A stretch of 64,000 nucleotides of DNA from Cannabis sativa (Eukaryota; Streptophyta; Magnoliopsida; Rosales; Cannabaceae), in contig NC_083607.1 of assembly GCF_029168945.1 (NCBI RefSeq), forward strand, positions 33,527,257 through 33,591,256. The letters run 5' to 3'. Below the pieces are notes generated by a model. It saw only the letters and a list, made by a program, of their open reading frames with translations. It was not told the origin of the DNA and did no database searches. The translations under genes and the position numbers were made by a program. Below, in pieces: positions 44,336 through 56,977 of the stretch. Every line of letters starts with the position of its first letter. Position 1 is the stretch's first letter.

Positions 44336-44988
44336 TGTTATCCCAATTTTTGTACTCTGACATGGCATCACATAATGGTGACACGTGGAACCAATCTGCT
44401 CGGAGGATACAGTCCGAACACGATGCCTCAGCATGCCCAGAGCAAAGCAATCAGCAATCCGCGCAGAGCAACCAACACTTAGCGAATTCATCTATCGCAT
44501 TACGCGTCATCAACAAAATCCCTATAACTTGGGGATCAAATTACAAGGATATGGCATACACACGATCCCACGATCAGTGTATTCTGCGTTAATCCCACGA
44601 TCTTTATATTCAGCATTTATCCCACGATCTTTCTATTTATATCCATTGTAACGAGAAGGGAATCACTTCCTCTCCAAGTTCACAACCCTATAAATAGTGA
44701 TGCACATTCACTGGGCAAAAGGTTGCAAACAGTTTAGTCGAGAATTTACCCTAGATATATTATCTAAGAAGTCATATTCAGAGATACTGTTGTAAGAGCT
44801 ATAAGAAAAGGAACCTTTCTCCTTGTTCTTAAGTCAATACAAATAACGAGGACTAGGCTATTACCGAACTGCTCGTGGCTGAACCTCTATAAAATTCTTT
44901 TGTCTTTATATTGCTTTACTATATATCGATTGCTACTTATCACTTACGAAATAAGACTCACTATCGTTGGCTAAAAGTGAGGTCAACA
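44336..44988 (+). repeat. 3' LTR of element D
   Basis: 653 bp, TGTTATCCCAATTTTTG to GAGGTCAACA, preceded by a polypurine tract. A second copy is the solo LTR at 56,297-56,972. TATA box TATAAATA at 44,689-44,696. The terminal GGTCAACA is shared with the A/B family. Confidence 0.9.
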
Positions 44989-46168
44989 CAATCGAAGAGG
45001 ACAATACAACTTATGTTCTTAGATAGAAAGTCACAGTACCTTGTCTTAGTGGCAGAGTTTTAAGGAACTCACCCTGTTATGACTTGGAAGACACCGGTGA
45101 TTTAAAATCCATTGTTAATTTAAACAAGTAATGGATTGTCAGAATAAGGACATAAGAAGTAAAGCCAAGAGAACTATGGTTAAAACCATTCATATGGAGT
45201 AACCAAAAAAGGACAAGATAGGAAATTTTTGAAAGTAACTCTCTTCAATGGACTTAACAAAACTTCCTGTTCCTAGTATTTAAGGTTTGAGTTTATCTAA
45301 ACCTATGGCTTATGGTATGCCTGGTAATTTACTTACTCTAGTGCAAGCGACTTACTTTAGTAAGATGCTGGAGCATTTTTCTAATGGCTAAATCTATAGA
45401 AGTTTCTCGACTTCTAGACATAGATTTTATCTAAGGAAAAGTTTAAACTATTCCAGAAAAGATAAATGTCAATGAAAGAATTCCTTAGGATCAAGAGTGA
45501 GAGGTCTTAGATATGCTTTGCTATGCACTGGACCGGACACCTGCTGTTGAGTGGAAGTAATGAGTTGGTATCAGATTAATCCAAGAAATGAACATTGGAG
45601 GAAAATCAAGTAAGGCTTAAGATCAAGAAAAGGAACTATATGTTAGTCGATAAGGGTGGTATTTTAATACTCTTAGACTACACCAAATTAGGGTACTAGA
45701 CTTGTCTTAGTGCTAGAAAGTCTACTGATGAGATGGTGATTACTCTAGGGGTGGAGCAGTGATTTTGGAGAAGTGTAAAAACCGATCCTGAGTTTCTAAC
45801 TCTACCAGTGAGATTGAATGTTAAAGTTCCAGAAAAGATACTTATTAAGTCTATGGAAAGTTCTATACAATTTTTGCATTGTACCAACAATTTATTAACT
45901 ACTAGTGTTACTTCCTGAGTAACACAGAAGTAGTTGCGAAAAAGTAAAGAATCCAGTATCCCTAGAGGAGTAGACATATAAAGAGGAATTTCGGAATATC
46001 AAAGATTTTGTGATTAAGGAAATGTAATGGTGGAGGAAAGGTTGTGTTGGTTACAACCTGTAAGATCCTATTACAGTAGAATACTACATACTACACTTGA
46101 TCTGAATATCAAGGTGTTGAGATTATTTAAAATGCACTTTTTGTTTTATATTAGTGCAAGTGGGAGTT
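44989..46168 (+). pseudogene. pol: Degenerate copia RT and RNase H of element F
   Basis: No long frame remains. Recognisable pieces are the pre-RT linker SGRVLRNSPCYDLEDTGD near 45,050, a trace of the ALCTRPD block near 45,520 and RNase H traces near 45,640-45,760 (ARKSTDEMV and the GGGAV region). Order and spacing match E's RT-RNase H. An inverted counterpart lies at 59,272-60,135. Confidence 0.7.
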
Positions 46169-46889
46169 TGTTGGGTTTTGTACCCTAAAGAAAACCCACT
46201 TCAATATATTCTGGATAACTAATAATATAAGATAAGAAGTCGCATTTTATGTTGCATGATTCACATGATTTATTTCATGATTATAGTGTCGTCAGCACAG
46301 TGGAATATAATCATGATTATATTTTCAAAAGTTTAATTCCCATGATTTGTCAGTTCACTGGATTTAGACTGGAATGATAATCAGCGATAAGGTATACTTA
46401 CACCTTGGATAAGTGTTATGTCCTTTCCAAGGCATTGGCAAAGTTTACCAGTATCAGATGTATGGAGTATACATTGGAAGGGACCCATATTGATCTTGGA
46501 TAAGATATCATAAACTTACCGTTATATCTTTCTAAGTCAATATCAATGGTTGATCTTAGGTCTATGGATCTTAATCCTGATATGGTTAGGTTCAGCTTAT
46601 TCGTATTATTGATGTTCTTTGAGTTGTTCGTGGAAGCTAACTTTTTTAACTGGCAATACTTACATCTTGGGAACATAGTAGTTCAATTTAGTGGGAGCGC
46701 TGATCATATATATGGAATCTATAGCTTCTATAAGTATTTAGAAGTGAAACGATGATTTCCTTCGAACTTTGTTGAATAGAGATAAATGATTGAGATCTCA
46801 TTTCAATAATTATATTAGTTTACTGAAATATCATTTATAGGTTGCTAAGTGTTTTAAGGATAAAATACATAGAAGGGTAGAACGGTAAA
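46169..46889 (+). repeat. 3' LTR of element F, first piece
   Basis: Starts after the polypurine tract GCAAGTGGGAGTT. Interrupted by G after the target duplication GTAAA (46,885-46,889). Confidence 0.85.
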
Positions 46890-48952
46890 TGTAATATCCT
46901 GGAAAATAAATAATATTTAAATAGGCATATTTTATTAAATATGTAATTATGTTGGTAATGAAGTAAGATAATGATCTTACTTAGGGTAACTATTGAGAAT
47001 TTACTCAATGAAATAAAAAGCGTAATTTATTAATTACGGAGATTATTTTGGGATATGTGAGTACCGAGGATATCAATTTCGAAATAAAACATTTTTATTG
47101 GGCCCGGCAATTTTGGTTAGAAATGTCACGACATTTATGGAAGAATTATTTTGAGAATATTCCGGACTAGGTTAGAAATTTTAGAATGTCGGTTTAATAG
47201 AATTAGAAAAATTACAAAAATGTCCTAGGTTATTTTAAAGTTTACATTTTTTTCATTAGGGGTAAATTAGTCTTTTGCCTTTTTACTTTTTAGGGCAGCC
47301 TATTATTATTTAAAAAGAAAAAAGAAAAACCCTATTTTAAGGAATTAACTTCCAAGACAAGAAACCAACTCTTTTCTTCTTCTCTCTCTCGTGCAACCTA
47401 GAAGCTAGCTGAACCAAGGGAGTTCTTCCTCAAATTCTTTTTGTTTCTAGCAGAATTTACTCCCAAGCTCAACTTAGAAGCCTTGAGGTAAGTCTTTGTT
47501 GCATGTTTTCCCTAAATTCTTTTGGTTTTAAGTTAGTTTTGGTTGGAGTTTTGGTTTTTCAAGGGGGCTGCAAGTTGTTTGGTGATAGAATATGATTCTA
47601 GGATAGTTTTTGAGGGTGTTTGAAACTTGTTTAAGTTTAATTTGATTGGAGTTAGGGGCTGGTTGAATTAATTAAGCTACATAGGGTTAGAATTGTGTTT
47701 TTCTTCACTTTGAAGTGTGATTTTGAGCAAATTGATATATTGCATTGAAATTGTTGTTTGGTTATGTTATAATTGCCATAATATACTGTTCTGGAAAGTT
47801 TGGTTAGGTTTGGTGGAGGTTTGATTGGTTTTTGGGGTGAAAACCGTAAATCACCATGGCCGCCCGGGGAAAAAAAGGCCGCCGTTTTTCTGGGTGTCTG
47901 AAAAACGGCCGACCGTTTTTCCCAGGAATGGGAGATTTTGGGTTTTTCTCCTCAAGTCCGATCTGATTCGGGGTGTCTTTCGGAGTGGAATTCAGAGTGT
48001 TTTAGAGATGGTTAAGCTAGTTTGATCTGGGGGAAAGTAGGGTGTGTTCGATTGTGAGAATTAGAGTTGATTATCAGAAATTTGATTAAGGTTTTTATTG
48101 AGTTTTGATTGTCGTGACATAGGACCGGAATTGCTTAGCTTGTTTTCCACTCAAGTCGGCCCGTACTCTTGATTTCTGAACCAAGGTAAGAAAAGTGGTA
48201 AGCACCGTATGTGGTTAAAGATTAATGGTTGAATGGAAGTGGCCTTGATTATTATCAAGACTTTGATTAAATATTTAGTAAGCCTAGGTTATGACCTAGG
48301 GTTGGAAACGGTTATTACCGTTACGAGTAATTACTCTTGAAACCGCGGTTAGGTTTCTTACTTATCGTTTACTTTATCGGGCAACGATAGTGACATATTC
48401 AGCTCGTGGTTAACGAGTGGTAAAAGGGGTACTTTATAAAGTACCAAGATTGTGTAATGTGAATGTGTAATGTGTAAAGGAATACTTTATGATATTGTAT
48501 AATGAGTAAACATATTGATATGAGATTAAATTGATAATCATTTTCAGTTAACGTTTTGGTTACTTTTCTTGCTGAGTCTCCGTGACTCACGGGTGCTTTA
48601 TGGTGCAGGTAAAGGAAAGGCAAAAGTTGAGCAACCATGAGTTTGTGGTCGCAGCAGCAATGTACATACCAGCCGCAGTGACACGGCCCTGTAAACAGGA
48701 TGCTCTATTTTGATTGTATTTTGGAAGTATAAAGTTTATGTTGTAAAATACTTTGAAATCAATTTGTGAATATTTTGAAAACAGGGGAACCCCGTAGTCC
48801 ATATTACTTATCTTTTGTTAAACAGTTTAAAAGTTGAATTTTAATTATCAAAATTTAATTACCCACACTTTTAGTATAATTACATATTATATAAATATCA
48901 GTATTTTATTAAATTGCACACACGTGGCGTCCCTGTTGGACCTGGCGTTACA
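46890..48952 (+). repeat. 5' LTR of element G
   Basis: 2,063 bp, TGTAATATCCTGG to GGCGTTACA. It matches 53,763-55,824. Short ORFs inside are chance frames seen in both LTRs. Confidence 0.95.
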
Positions 48953-48957
48953 AAGAT

Positions 48958-48976
48958 GGTATCAGAGCGCCAAGGT
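48958..48976 (+). other. Primer-binding site of element G
   Basis: TGGTATCAGAGCGCCAAGG lies 5 bp after the LTR. TGGTATCAGAGC is the usual initiator-Met tRNA complement in plant chromoviruses. Confidence 0.85.
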
Positions 48977-49194
48977 TTTTAGATCCTGAAGACTGGTTTG
49001 ATATGTACATTGGCTGCATGGACCTGATCGACTCATGGTTTAGTAAGCTTTAAGTTAAAAGATAGTTTGTTAATTTTCTGATTACCTGATTATTTGAATT
49101 ATGTTGATATCGTAATGGTGTGGGTAGAATTATAATATATGGAAATACTTATCAGTATTGCTATTACATGGAATGTGATCGTAGGTGTATAGTT

Positions 49195-50400
49195 ATGCAC
49201 CCGAGGCGGACTGGTAGGGGTACCCGTGAGCTAGCGGGGCTCGGGGCTGCCGGTGAGGGTGAGAACCCTCCACCACCACCTAACCGGGAAGAGTTATATG
49301 CCGCAATGCAAGAAACTATTCGGCGAGCGGGGTGAGCAAATCGTAGAATTAAGAGAGCGGCGAGCTCGGCCTCGCTCTAAACCTTAATCCCGATCCTCCG
49401 GCACCTCTCGGTAGTGCCACGGATGCGAGGGAATCGTTTGGAACCATTATATGAGCGGTTCGGTAGCGTAACCCGCCAGTGTTTGAGGGTGGTGCTGATC
49501 CACTCAAGGCGGAGCAATGGATGAGTATGATAACATCCATTTTTGATTTTATGCGAGTTGAAGATAATGACCGGGTCGTCGTGTGCTACTTATATGCTAC
49601 GAGATGATGCCCGTATTTGGTGGGAGATTGTATCTCAGGGCCATGATCTGAATAACATGACCTGGGAAGCCTTCCGGGCCTTATTTTATGAGAAGTATTA
49701 TAATGAGTCTATTCGGGCAGCAAAGGCAGAAGAGTTTATACGGTTAACTCAGGGTAGTATGACTGTGACGGAGTATGCCACTAAGTTTGATCGACTGGCA
49801 AAGTTTGCCTCAGATGAGGTGGCTACTGAAGCTGCTAGGAAAGCAAAGTTCATTCGAGGGCTGGATGAACACATCGCCCGGGATGTGATTGTTGCTTCTA
49901 AACAACCGGGGGTTGCCCGTACTTATGCTCAAATAGTTGAGTTGGCCTTAGTTTCTGAGGGTGCAGAAGCTCAGATACGAAAGAAAAATATTGCCAGAAG
50001 AGATTCATGGAAGCAACAAAGCGAGTGCCGGTTCGTAGGGGTACCGATCCCGTGACCGCAAGAAAAGACCTAGTGAATCATCGCAATGTGCCCAAACAAA
50101 AGATTCCGGGGTAACCAAGGTTTCCGTCGTGGTGGAAACGAAAACCGGCGTACTTTTCCCGAATGTTCCGTATGTAAAAGGCATCACACAGGTGAGTGTC
50201 GTGCCGTGGCCTGTTTCCACTGTGGAATGGTGGGTCACATGAAGAGAAATTGTCCACAATTGCTACGACTAGAGCAAAAGAAGGATGATACACCCACTCC
50301 TGCCCGAGTGTTTGCCCTGACTCAAGCTGAGGCTGATGCTGGTCCTTCTACTGTGACAGGTCAGCTTTCTGTTGCTGGTACTTTATTGACTGTGTTAATT
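49195..50400 (+). pseudogene. gag: gag of element G (broken)
   Basis: Starts at MHPRRTGRGTRELAGLG (49,195) and shifts frame near 49,334. The capsid-like core 49,543-50,055 has MLRDDARIWWEIVSQGHDLN and TWEAFRALFYEKYY, typical of chromovirus gag. A stop and frameshift near 50,055 separate it from the zinc knuckle CFHCGMVGHMKRNC near 50,210, in the frame starting at 50,086 that runs on into the protease. Confidence 0.88.
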
Positions 50401-52231
50401 GATTCTGGTGCGACGTATTCTTATATTTCAAGTAGAATAATTGAGAAGCTGAATAAACCTAGTGATGTGCTTTCTAGAGGTTTTGGAACCTTGTTGCCTA
50501 CTGGGGAGTTGGTTATCTCCAGCAGGTGGGTTCGATCCCTTCCAGTATTTGTGGAAGGAAGAGAGTTATCAGTTGATCTGATAGAATTGAACCTGGAGGA
50601 TTTTGATGTTATTTTGGGAATGGATTGGCTTGCTAAATACAACGCCACCATTGATTGTAAGAGAAAAATGGTAACTTTTCAGCCTGAGGGTGAGGATCCT
50701 TTTGTATTTGTGGGAAAGATGCAAGGATCTCGGATTCCCTTAATTTCAGCACTTAAGGCAAGGGATTTGTTGTGTGAGGGGTGTATTGGTTTCTTAGCAA
50801 ATGTAGTGGATACTACCTGGGAACCACAAGCGGGACCGGAGCATGTCCCAGTGGTTCGAGAATTTCTGGATGTTTTTCCAGAAGAGTTACCGGGGTTACC
50901 GCCAAAACGTGAAATTGATTTTGAGATTGATCTAATACCAGGAGCTGAACCTGTATCGAAAGCTCCCTACAGGATGGCACCTGCGGAGCTGAAAGAGTTC
51001 AATTACAGGGGATGATGGATTTAAAATTTACTAGACCTAGCACTTCACCTTGGGGTGCACCAGTTTTGTTCGTGAAAAAGAAAGATGGAACTTTACGAAT
51101 GTGCATAGATTATCGGGAGTTAAACAAGTTGACAGTGAAGAATAAGTATCCTTTGCCAAGAATAGATGATTTATTTGATCAGCTGCAGGGAAAGACTGTC
51201 TTTTCCAAGATTGATCTTCGGTCTGGTTATCACCAACTGAGGATTCGGGAGGAGGATATTCCCAAGACAGCTTTCCGGACCCGGTATGGCCACTACGAAT
51301 TCCTGGTAATGTCCTTCGGATTAACAAATGCCCCAAAGAAAGATTTATGGACCTGATGAACCGAGTGTTCAAAGACTTTCTGGATGATTTTGTTATTGTC
51401 TTTATTGATGACATTCTAATTTATTCAGACTCAGAAGAGACTCACGAAAGACATCTTCGAATGGTATTACAACGTCTCAGGGAACATAAGTTGTATGCCA
51501 AGTTTAAGAAATGTGAATTTTGGTTACCTCAGGTGAGTTTCTTGGGCCATGTGGTGAGTAAAGATGGTATTTTAGTAGACCCAGTAAAGATCTAAGCACT
51601 ACGTGACTGGCCTCGACCTAAGTCAGCAACCGAAGTTAGAAGTTTCCTGGGGTTAGCAGGGTATTATCGAAGATTTGTTGAAGGCTTTGCAAAGATTTCT
51701 ACGCCTTTAACTGAATTGACCCGAAAGAATTGTAAGTTTGTTTGGACTGACAAGTGTGAAGGTAGTTTCCAGGAATTGAAGCAAAGGTTGATTACCGCTC
51801 CTGTGTTAACTTTACCAAAAAGTGATGAAAAGTTTGTGATTTATTGTGATGCATCCAAACAAGGGTTAGGTTGTGTTCTTATGCAGTCAGGGAAAGTGAT
51901 TGCTTATGCATCCAGGCAATTGAAGGAGTATGAACAACGATATCCTACCCATGATATTGAATTGGCAGCAGTTGTCTTTGCACTAAAAGTTTGGCGTCAC
52001 TATCTGTACGGTGAGAAGTGTGAAATTTATACAGATCACAAAAGCCTCAAGTACTTTTTCACTCAAAAGGATTTAAATATGAGGCAACGACGATGGTTAG
52101 AACTGGTCAAAGATTATGACTGCGAGATTCTCTACCACCCTGGTAAAGCAAATGTGGTAGCGGATGCTCTAAGTCGGAAAGGACCAGGGCAAGTTTGTGA
52201 ACTAAAGGAAATCTCAAAGAAAGTTGGCTGA
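50340..52231 (+). pseudogene. pol: Protease, RT and RNase H of element G (broken)
   Basis: The protease site is VLIDSGATYSYIS (about 50,394). RT begins near [20 protein letters not shown]. Two stop codons lie near 51,010, a frameshift near 51,335 (NAPKKDLW where NAPA.F is expected) and a TAA at 51,593. The catalytic box is FIDD at 51,401-51,412, a known variant for this group. RNase H ([18 protein letters not shown] ... [11 protein letters not shown] ... VVADALSRK) is open to 52,231. Confidence 0.92.
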
Positions 52232-53726
52232 GGATATGACGAGAGCGGGAATTGAATTTGTAATTGGAAAACTTGCTAATATCACCATACAGTCTGATCT
52301 ATTGGAAAGAATTAGAGTAGCCCAACAAGGTGATCTTGAGCTACAGGGACATAAGGAGAAGTTAGAGGCTGGATTGGCCAGAGATTTTTCGTGTTTATCT
52401 GATGGGTTGTTGCGATACAAAAACAGAATTTGTGTACCGGTTGATAAAGAAATCAGACAGGAGATTCTTGATGAATCTCATACTACACCGTACTCCTTAC
52501 ACCCGGGAACAACCAAGATGTATCATGATGTGAAAGCTTTATACTGGTGGCCGGGTATGAAGAGGGATATTGTTGAATATGTGTCAAAATGCTTAACCTG
52601 TCAACAAGTTAAAGCAGAACACCAAAGGCCGGCAGGTTTGCTTCAACCTCTAAAGATTCCTGTATGGAAATGGGAAGACATCACCATGGATTTTGTAGTG
52701 GGATTGCCCAGAACAATAGGGTATTATGATTCTATTTGGGTGATAGTGGATCGATATACGAAGTCTGCTGACTTTCTCCCAGTGAGGACAACGTATACAG
52801 TGGATCAATATGCTGATTTGTATATCAAGGAGATAGTTCGACTTCATGGTGCCCCAAAGTCGATAGTTTCGGATCGAGATCCAAAATTTACATCCAAATT
52901 TTGGGAAAGTTTACAGCAAGCAATGGGTACTAAGTTGAAATTCAGTACAACTTTTCATCCTCAAACCGATGGTCAATCTGAAAGGACTATCCAGATACTT
53001 GAGGATATGTTGAGGGCATGTGTAATGGATTTTGAAGGTTCTTGGAACAAGTACCTACCTCTGATTGAGTTTTCTTATAACAATAGTTATCAGAGTACCA
53101 TTGGCATGGCTCCGTATGAGATGCTTTATGGAAGGAAATGTCGATCACCTATTCACTGGGATGAGGCTGGTGAACGTAGGTACCTTGGACCTGAAGCTGT
53201 CCAAAGAACGAGCGAGGCTATTGAAAAGATTCGAGCTCGTATGCTTGCTTCCCAAAGTAGACAGAAAAGCTACGCAGATCCAAAGCGTAGAGATGTTGAA
53301 TTCCAAGTTGGGGATTTTGTTTTTCTTCGGGTATCCCCAATGAAAGGAATTCGAAGGTTCAGGAAGAAAGAAAAGTTGAGTCCTAGATTTATTGGTCCAT
53401 TTGAGATTCTTGAGAAAGTAGGTCAGGTAGCTTATCGGTTGGCTCTACCTCCTGCTTTATCTGGGGTTCATAACGTGTTTCATGTCTCGATGCTTCGGAA
53501 ATATGTATCTGATACAACTCATATCTTAAGTTATGAAGACATTGAGCTTCAAACCGACCTGTCATATGAAGAACAACGAGTACAGATCTTAGACAGGAAA
53601 GAAAAGGTGCTGCGGAACAAGACTATTCCGCTAGTTAAAGTGCTGTGGCGGAACAGCAAAGTTGAAGAAGCGACTTGGGAGTTAGAGTCGCAGATGCGGG
53701 AGTTGTATCCCGAGCTTTTCAGGTAA
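52224..53726 (+). CDS. pol: Integrase with C-terminal chromodomain of element G (open frame)
   Basis: A 500-codon open frame. The zinc region reads [17 protein letters not shown] ... CLTCQQVK. The DDE residues sit in [20 protein letters not shown] and DGQSERTIQ and are all kept. The GPY/F module is [18 protein letters not shown], followed by [14 protein letters not shown] chromodomain-like tail ([20 protein letters not shown], then [14 protein letters not shown]) ends at 53,726. In chromoviruses this tail is thought to direct insertion to particular chromatin. Upstream breaks mean it cannot be made as part of a full polyprotein. Confidence 0.93.
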   Translation: MAEDMTRAGIEFVIGKLANITIQSDLLERIRVAQQGDLELQGHKEKLEAGLARDFSCLSDGLLRYKNRICVPVDKEIRQEILDESHTTPYSLHPGTTKMYHDVKALYWWPGMKRDIVEYVSKCLTCQQVKAEHQRPAGLLQPLKIPVWKWEDITMDFVVGLPRTIGYYDSIWVIVDRYTKSADFLPVRTTYTVDQYADLYIKEIVRLHGAPKSIVSDRDPKFTSKFWESLQQAMGTKLKFSTTFHPQTDGQSERTIQILEDMLRACVMDFEGSWNKYLPLIEFSYNNSYQSTIGMAPYEMLYGRKCRSPIHWDEAGERRYLGPEAVQRTSEAIEKIRARMLASQSRQKSYADPKRRDVEFQVGDFVFLRVSPMKGIRRFRKKEKLSPRFIGPFEILEKVGQVAYRLALPPALSGVHNVFHVSMLRKYVSDTTHILSYEDIELQTDLSYEEQRVQILDRKEKVLRNKTIPLVKVLWRNSKVEEATWELESQMRELYPELFR

Positions 53727-53762
53727 ATTTCGAGGACGAAATTCCTATAAGGAGGGGATAGT

Positions 53763-55824
53763 TGTAATATCCTGGAAAATAAATAATATTTAAATAGGCA
53801 TATTTTATTAAATATGTAATTATGTTGGTAATGAAGTAAGATTATGATCTTACTTAGGGTAACTATTGAGAATTTACTCAATGAAATAAAAAGCGTAATT
53901 TATTAATTACGGAGATTATTTTGGGATATGTGAGTACCGAGGATATCAATTTCGAAATAAAACATTTTTATTGGGCCCGGCAATTTTGGTTAGAAATGTC
54001 CAACATTTATGGAAGAATTATTTTGAGAATATTCCGGACTAGGTTAGAAATTTTAGAATGTCGGTTTAATAGAATTAGAAAAATTACAAAAATGTCCTAG
54101 GTTATTTTAAAGTTTATATTTTTTTCATTAGGGGTAAATTAGTCTTTTGCCTTTTTACTTTTTAGGGCTGCCTATTATTATTTAAAAAAAAAGAAAGAAA
54201 AACCCTATTTTAAGGAATTAACTTCCAAGACAAGAAACCAACTCTTTTCTTCTTCTCTCTCTCGTGCAACCTAGAAGCTAGCTGAACCAAGGGAGTTCTT
54301 CCTCAAATTCTTTTTGTTTCTAGCAGAATTTACTCCCAGGCTCAACTTAGAAGCCTTGAGGTAAGTCTTTGTTGCATGTTTTCCCTAAATTCTTTTGGTT
54401 TTAAGTTAGTTTTGGTTGGGGTTTTGGTTTTTCAAGGGGGCTGCAAGTTGTTTGGTGATAGAATATGATTCTAGGATAGTTTTTGAGGGTGTTTGAAACT
54501 TGTTTAAGTTTAATTTGATTGGAGTTAGGGGCTTGTTGAATTAATTAAGCTACATAGGGTTAGAATTGTGTTTTTCTTCACTTTGAAGTGTGATTTTGAG
54601 CAAATTGATATATTGCATTGAAATGGTTGTTTGGTTATGTTATAATTGCCATAATATACTGTTCTGGAAAGTTTGGTTAGGTTTGGTGGAGGTTTGATTG
54701 GTTTTTGGGGTGAAAAACCAGAAATCACCATGGCTGCCAGGAAAAAAAGGCAGGCCGTTTTTAAGGTGTCTGAAAAACGGCCGACCGTTTTTCCCAGGAA
54801 TGGGAGATTTTGGGTTTTTCTCCTCAAGTCCGATCTGATTCGGGGTGTCTTTCGGAGTGGAATTCAGGGTGTTTTAGTGATGGTTAAGCTAGTTTGATCT
54901 GGGGGAAAGTAGGGTGTGTTCGATTGTGAGAATTAGAGTTGATTATCAGAAATTTGATTAAGGTTTTTATTGAGTTTTGATTGTCGTGACATAGGACCGG
55001 AATTGCTTAGCTTGTTTTCCACTCAAGTCGGCCCGTACTCTTGATTTCTGAACCAAGGTAAGAAAAGTGGTAAGCACCGTATGTGGTTAAAGATTAATGG
55101 TTGAATGGAAGTGGCCTTGATTATTATCAAGACTTTGATTAAATATTTAGTAAGCCTAGGTTATGACCTAGGGTTGGAAACGGTTATTACCATTACGAGT
55201 AATTACTCTTGAAACTGCGGTTAGGTTTCTTACTTATCGTTTGCTTTATCGGGCAACGATAGTGACATATTCAGCTCGTGGTTAACGAGTGGTAAAAGGG
55301 GTACTTTATAAAGTACCAAGATTGTGTAATGTGAATGTGTAATGTGTAAAGGAATACTTTATGATATTGTATAATGAGTAAACATATTGATATGAGATTA
55401 AATTGATAATCATTTTCAGTTAACGTTTTGGTTACTTTTCTTGCTGAGTCTCTGTGACTCACGGGTGCTTTATGGTGCAGGTAAAGGAAAGGCAAAAGTT
55501 GAGCAACCATGAGTTTGTGGTCGCAGCAGCAATGTACATACCAGCCGCAGTGACACGGCCCAGTAAACAGGATGCTCTATTTTGATTGTATTTTGGAAGT
55601 ATAAAGTTTATGTTGTAAAATACTTTGAAACCAGTTTGTGAATATTTTTAAAACAGGGGAACCCCGTAGTCCATATTACTTATCTTTTGTTAAACAGTTT
55701 AAAAGTTGAATTTTAATTATCAAAATTTAATTACCCACACTTTTAGTATAATTACATATTATATAAATATCAGTATTTTATTAAATTGCACACACGTGGC
55801 GTCCCTGTTGGACAGGGCGTTACA
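53763..55824 (+). repeat. 3' LTR of element G
   Basis: Preceded by AAGGAGGGGATAG, the polypurine tract. 2,062 bp, ends GGCGTTACA, then GTAAA. Confidence 0.95.
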
Positions 55825-55829
55825 GTAAA

Positions 55830-56296
55830 CTTGTCTCTATTCAATGTAGATCATCTATAGAGGATCTTTGACTATATATCGTGGTACATATAGAGCGTTC
55901 TATATAACTAAGAGTGTATTCAATTCCAAATCTATAGTGCCGCAAGGAGGAATTAATAAGTTAGGGAATTTACTTGGTGTATAGATCTACTTATTGAAAG
56001 CTCGGTTATATAGGCCCATGGTCCCCTCACTAGTTGAGATAATACTGCTTGCAAACTCAATTAATTGATTTTAAGTAATCAATTATAATTCTAAAATTAG
56101 ACTATGTCTTATTTAAGAATTTTCACTAAGCAAGGGCTTAATTGTGAAGAAAAGAGGTTTTGGGGTTAATTTATTAATTAAGAGACTTTGCATGGTCTAA
56201 TTAATAAATTACATAATTGATAATTTTATTTCGTAATTAATTATAATTATTAAATAAATAGTTTTGGCATTTATAGGATTGAATTGGAAAATATGG
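55830..56296 (+). repeat. 3' LTR of element F, second piece
   Basis: Continues the F LTR after G. It contains CTCACTAGTTGAGAT and other strings shared with E's LTR and the inverted copy at 57,589-59,271. Ends at the TATGG target of the solo LTR. Confidence 0.8.
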
Positions 56297-56972
56297 TGTT
56301 ATCCCAATTTTTTCACTCTGACGTGGCATCACATGAATGGGACATGTGGAATCCACTTGTAATATCTGCTCGGGAAGCATGGTCCAAGCAGGACACCTCG
56401 GTGGCATGCCCAGAGAAAAGTATTCAGCAATCCACGCAAAGTGACCAACACTTAGCGAATTCAGCTTTCGCATCGTGAGTAATCAACACAATCCCTATAA
56501 CTCAGGGAGCAATTTACGTGGATATGGCATACACACGATCCCACTATCAGTGTATTCAGCCTCAATCCCACGATCCTTGTATTCAGCATTGATCCCATGA
56601 TCTTTCTGTTTATACGCATTGTAACGAGAGGGGAAACTCTTCCTCTCCAAGTTTATTAGCCCTATAAGTAGTGATGCTTATTCACTAGGCAAGAGGTTGA
56701 AAAAGCAGTTGAGCTAAGACTATACCCTAAGTATATTATCTAAGAATTATATATTTAGAGATAGTGTTGTAAGAGCTATAAGAAAAGGAACCTTTCTCCC
56801 TTATCTTAAGACAATACAAGTAACGAGGATTAGGCTATTACCGAACTGCTCGGGGCTGAACCTCTATAAAATTCCTTTGTCTTTACATTGCTTTATTATA
56901 TATTTATGGCTATATATCATTTATCGCTTATTAAAATAGACTCGTTGTCGTTGGCTAAAAGCGAGATCAACA
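56297..56972 (+). repeat. Solo LTR of the D family
   Basis: 676 bp, TGTTATCCC to GAGATCAACA, flanked by a perfect TATGG duplication (56,292-56,296 and 56,973-56,977). It aligns with D's 3' LTR (44,336-44,988) along its length. Intact duplication without internal sequence is the product expected from recombination between the two LTRs of a full element. Confidence 0.93.
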
Positions 56973-56977
56973 TATGG

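Larger units (their letters stand above)
23941..44988 (+). mobile_element. Element D: Ty3/gypsy Tat-type retrotransposon, interrupted by copia element E
   Basis: Composite of 23,941-30,256 and 40,293-44,988. A truncated leader and gag, protease, RT, two RNase H domains and integrase precede E. After E come the 3' UTR, an antisense gene (40,755-43,496), a polypurine tract and a 3' LTR (44,336-44,988). The 5' LTR and primer-binding site are not visible next to gag; they were lost or displaced when A inserted. Protein similarity to A is clear but the families are distinct. Many stops fit CGA or CAG turned into TGA or TAG, a sign of age and methylation. Confidence 0.88.
46890..55824 (+). mobile_element. 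Element G: complete Ty3/gypsy chromovirus inserted in the F LTR
   Basis: 8,935 bp with two LTRs of about 2.06 kb, ends TGTAATA...GTTACA and a perfect GTAAA duplication (46,885-46,889 and 55,825-55,829). Primer-binding site TGGTATCAGAGCGCC. gag, protease, RT, RNase H and integrase are in gypsy order, with a chromodomain-like end on integrase. This points to a Tekay/Del-like chromovirus. The LTRs differ at roughly 30-40 positions by eye. gag-pol is broken in several places. Confidence 0.95.

Noticed and set aside
44336..44988. Possibility that this LTR belongs to an element other than D, because no matching 5' LTR is seen at 23,941.
   Set aside because: The polypurine tract, 3' UTR and antisense gene lead directly into it and the D pol precedes them once E is removed. 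The 5' LTR is more simply lost or displaced by A.
48399..48638. Small ORF found twice (also 55,271-55,510).
   Set aside because: It is duplicated only because both lie in G's LTRs. No codon signal.
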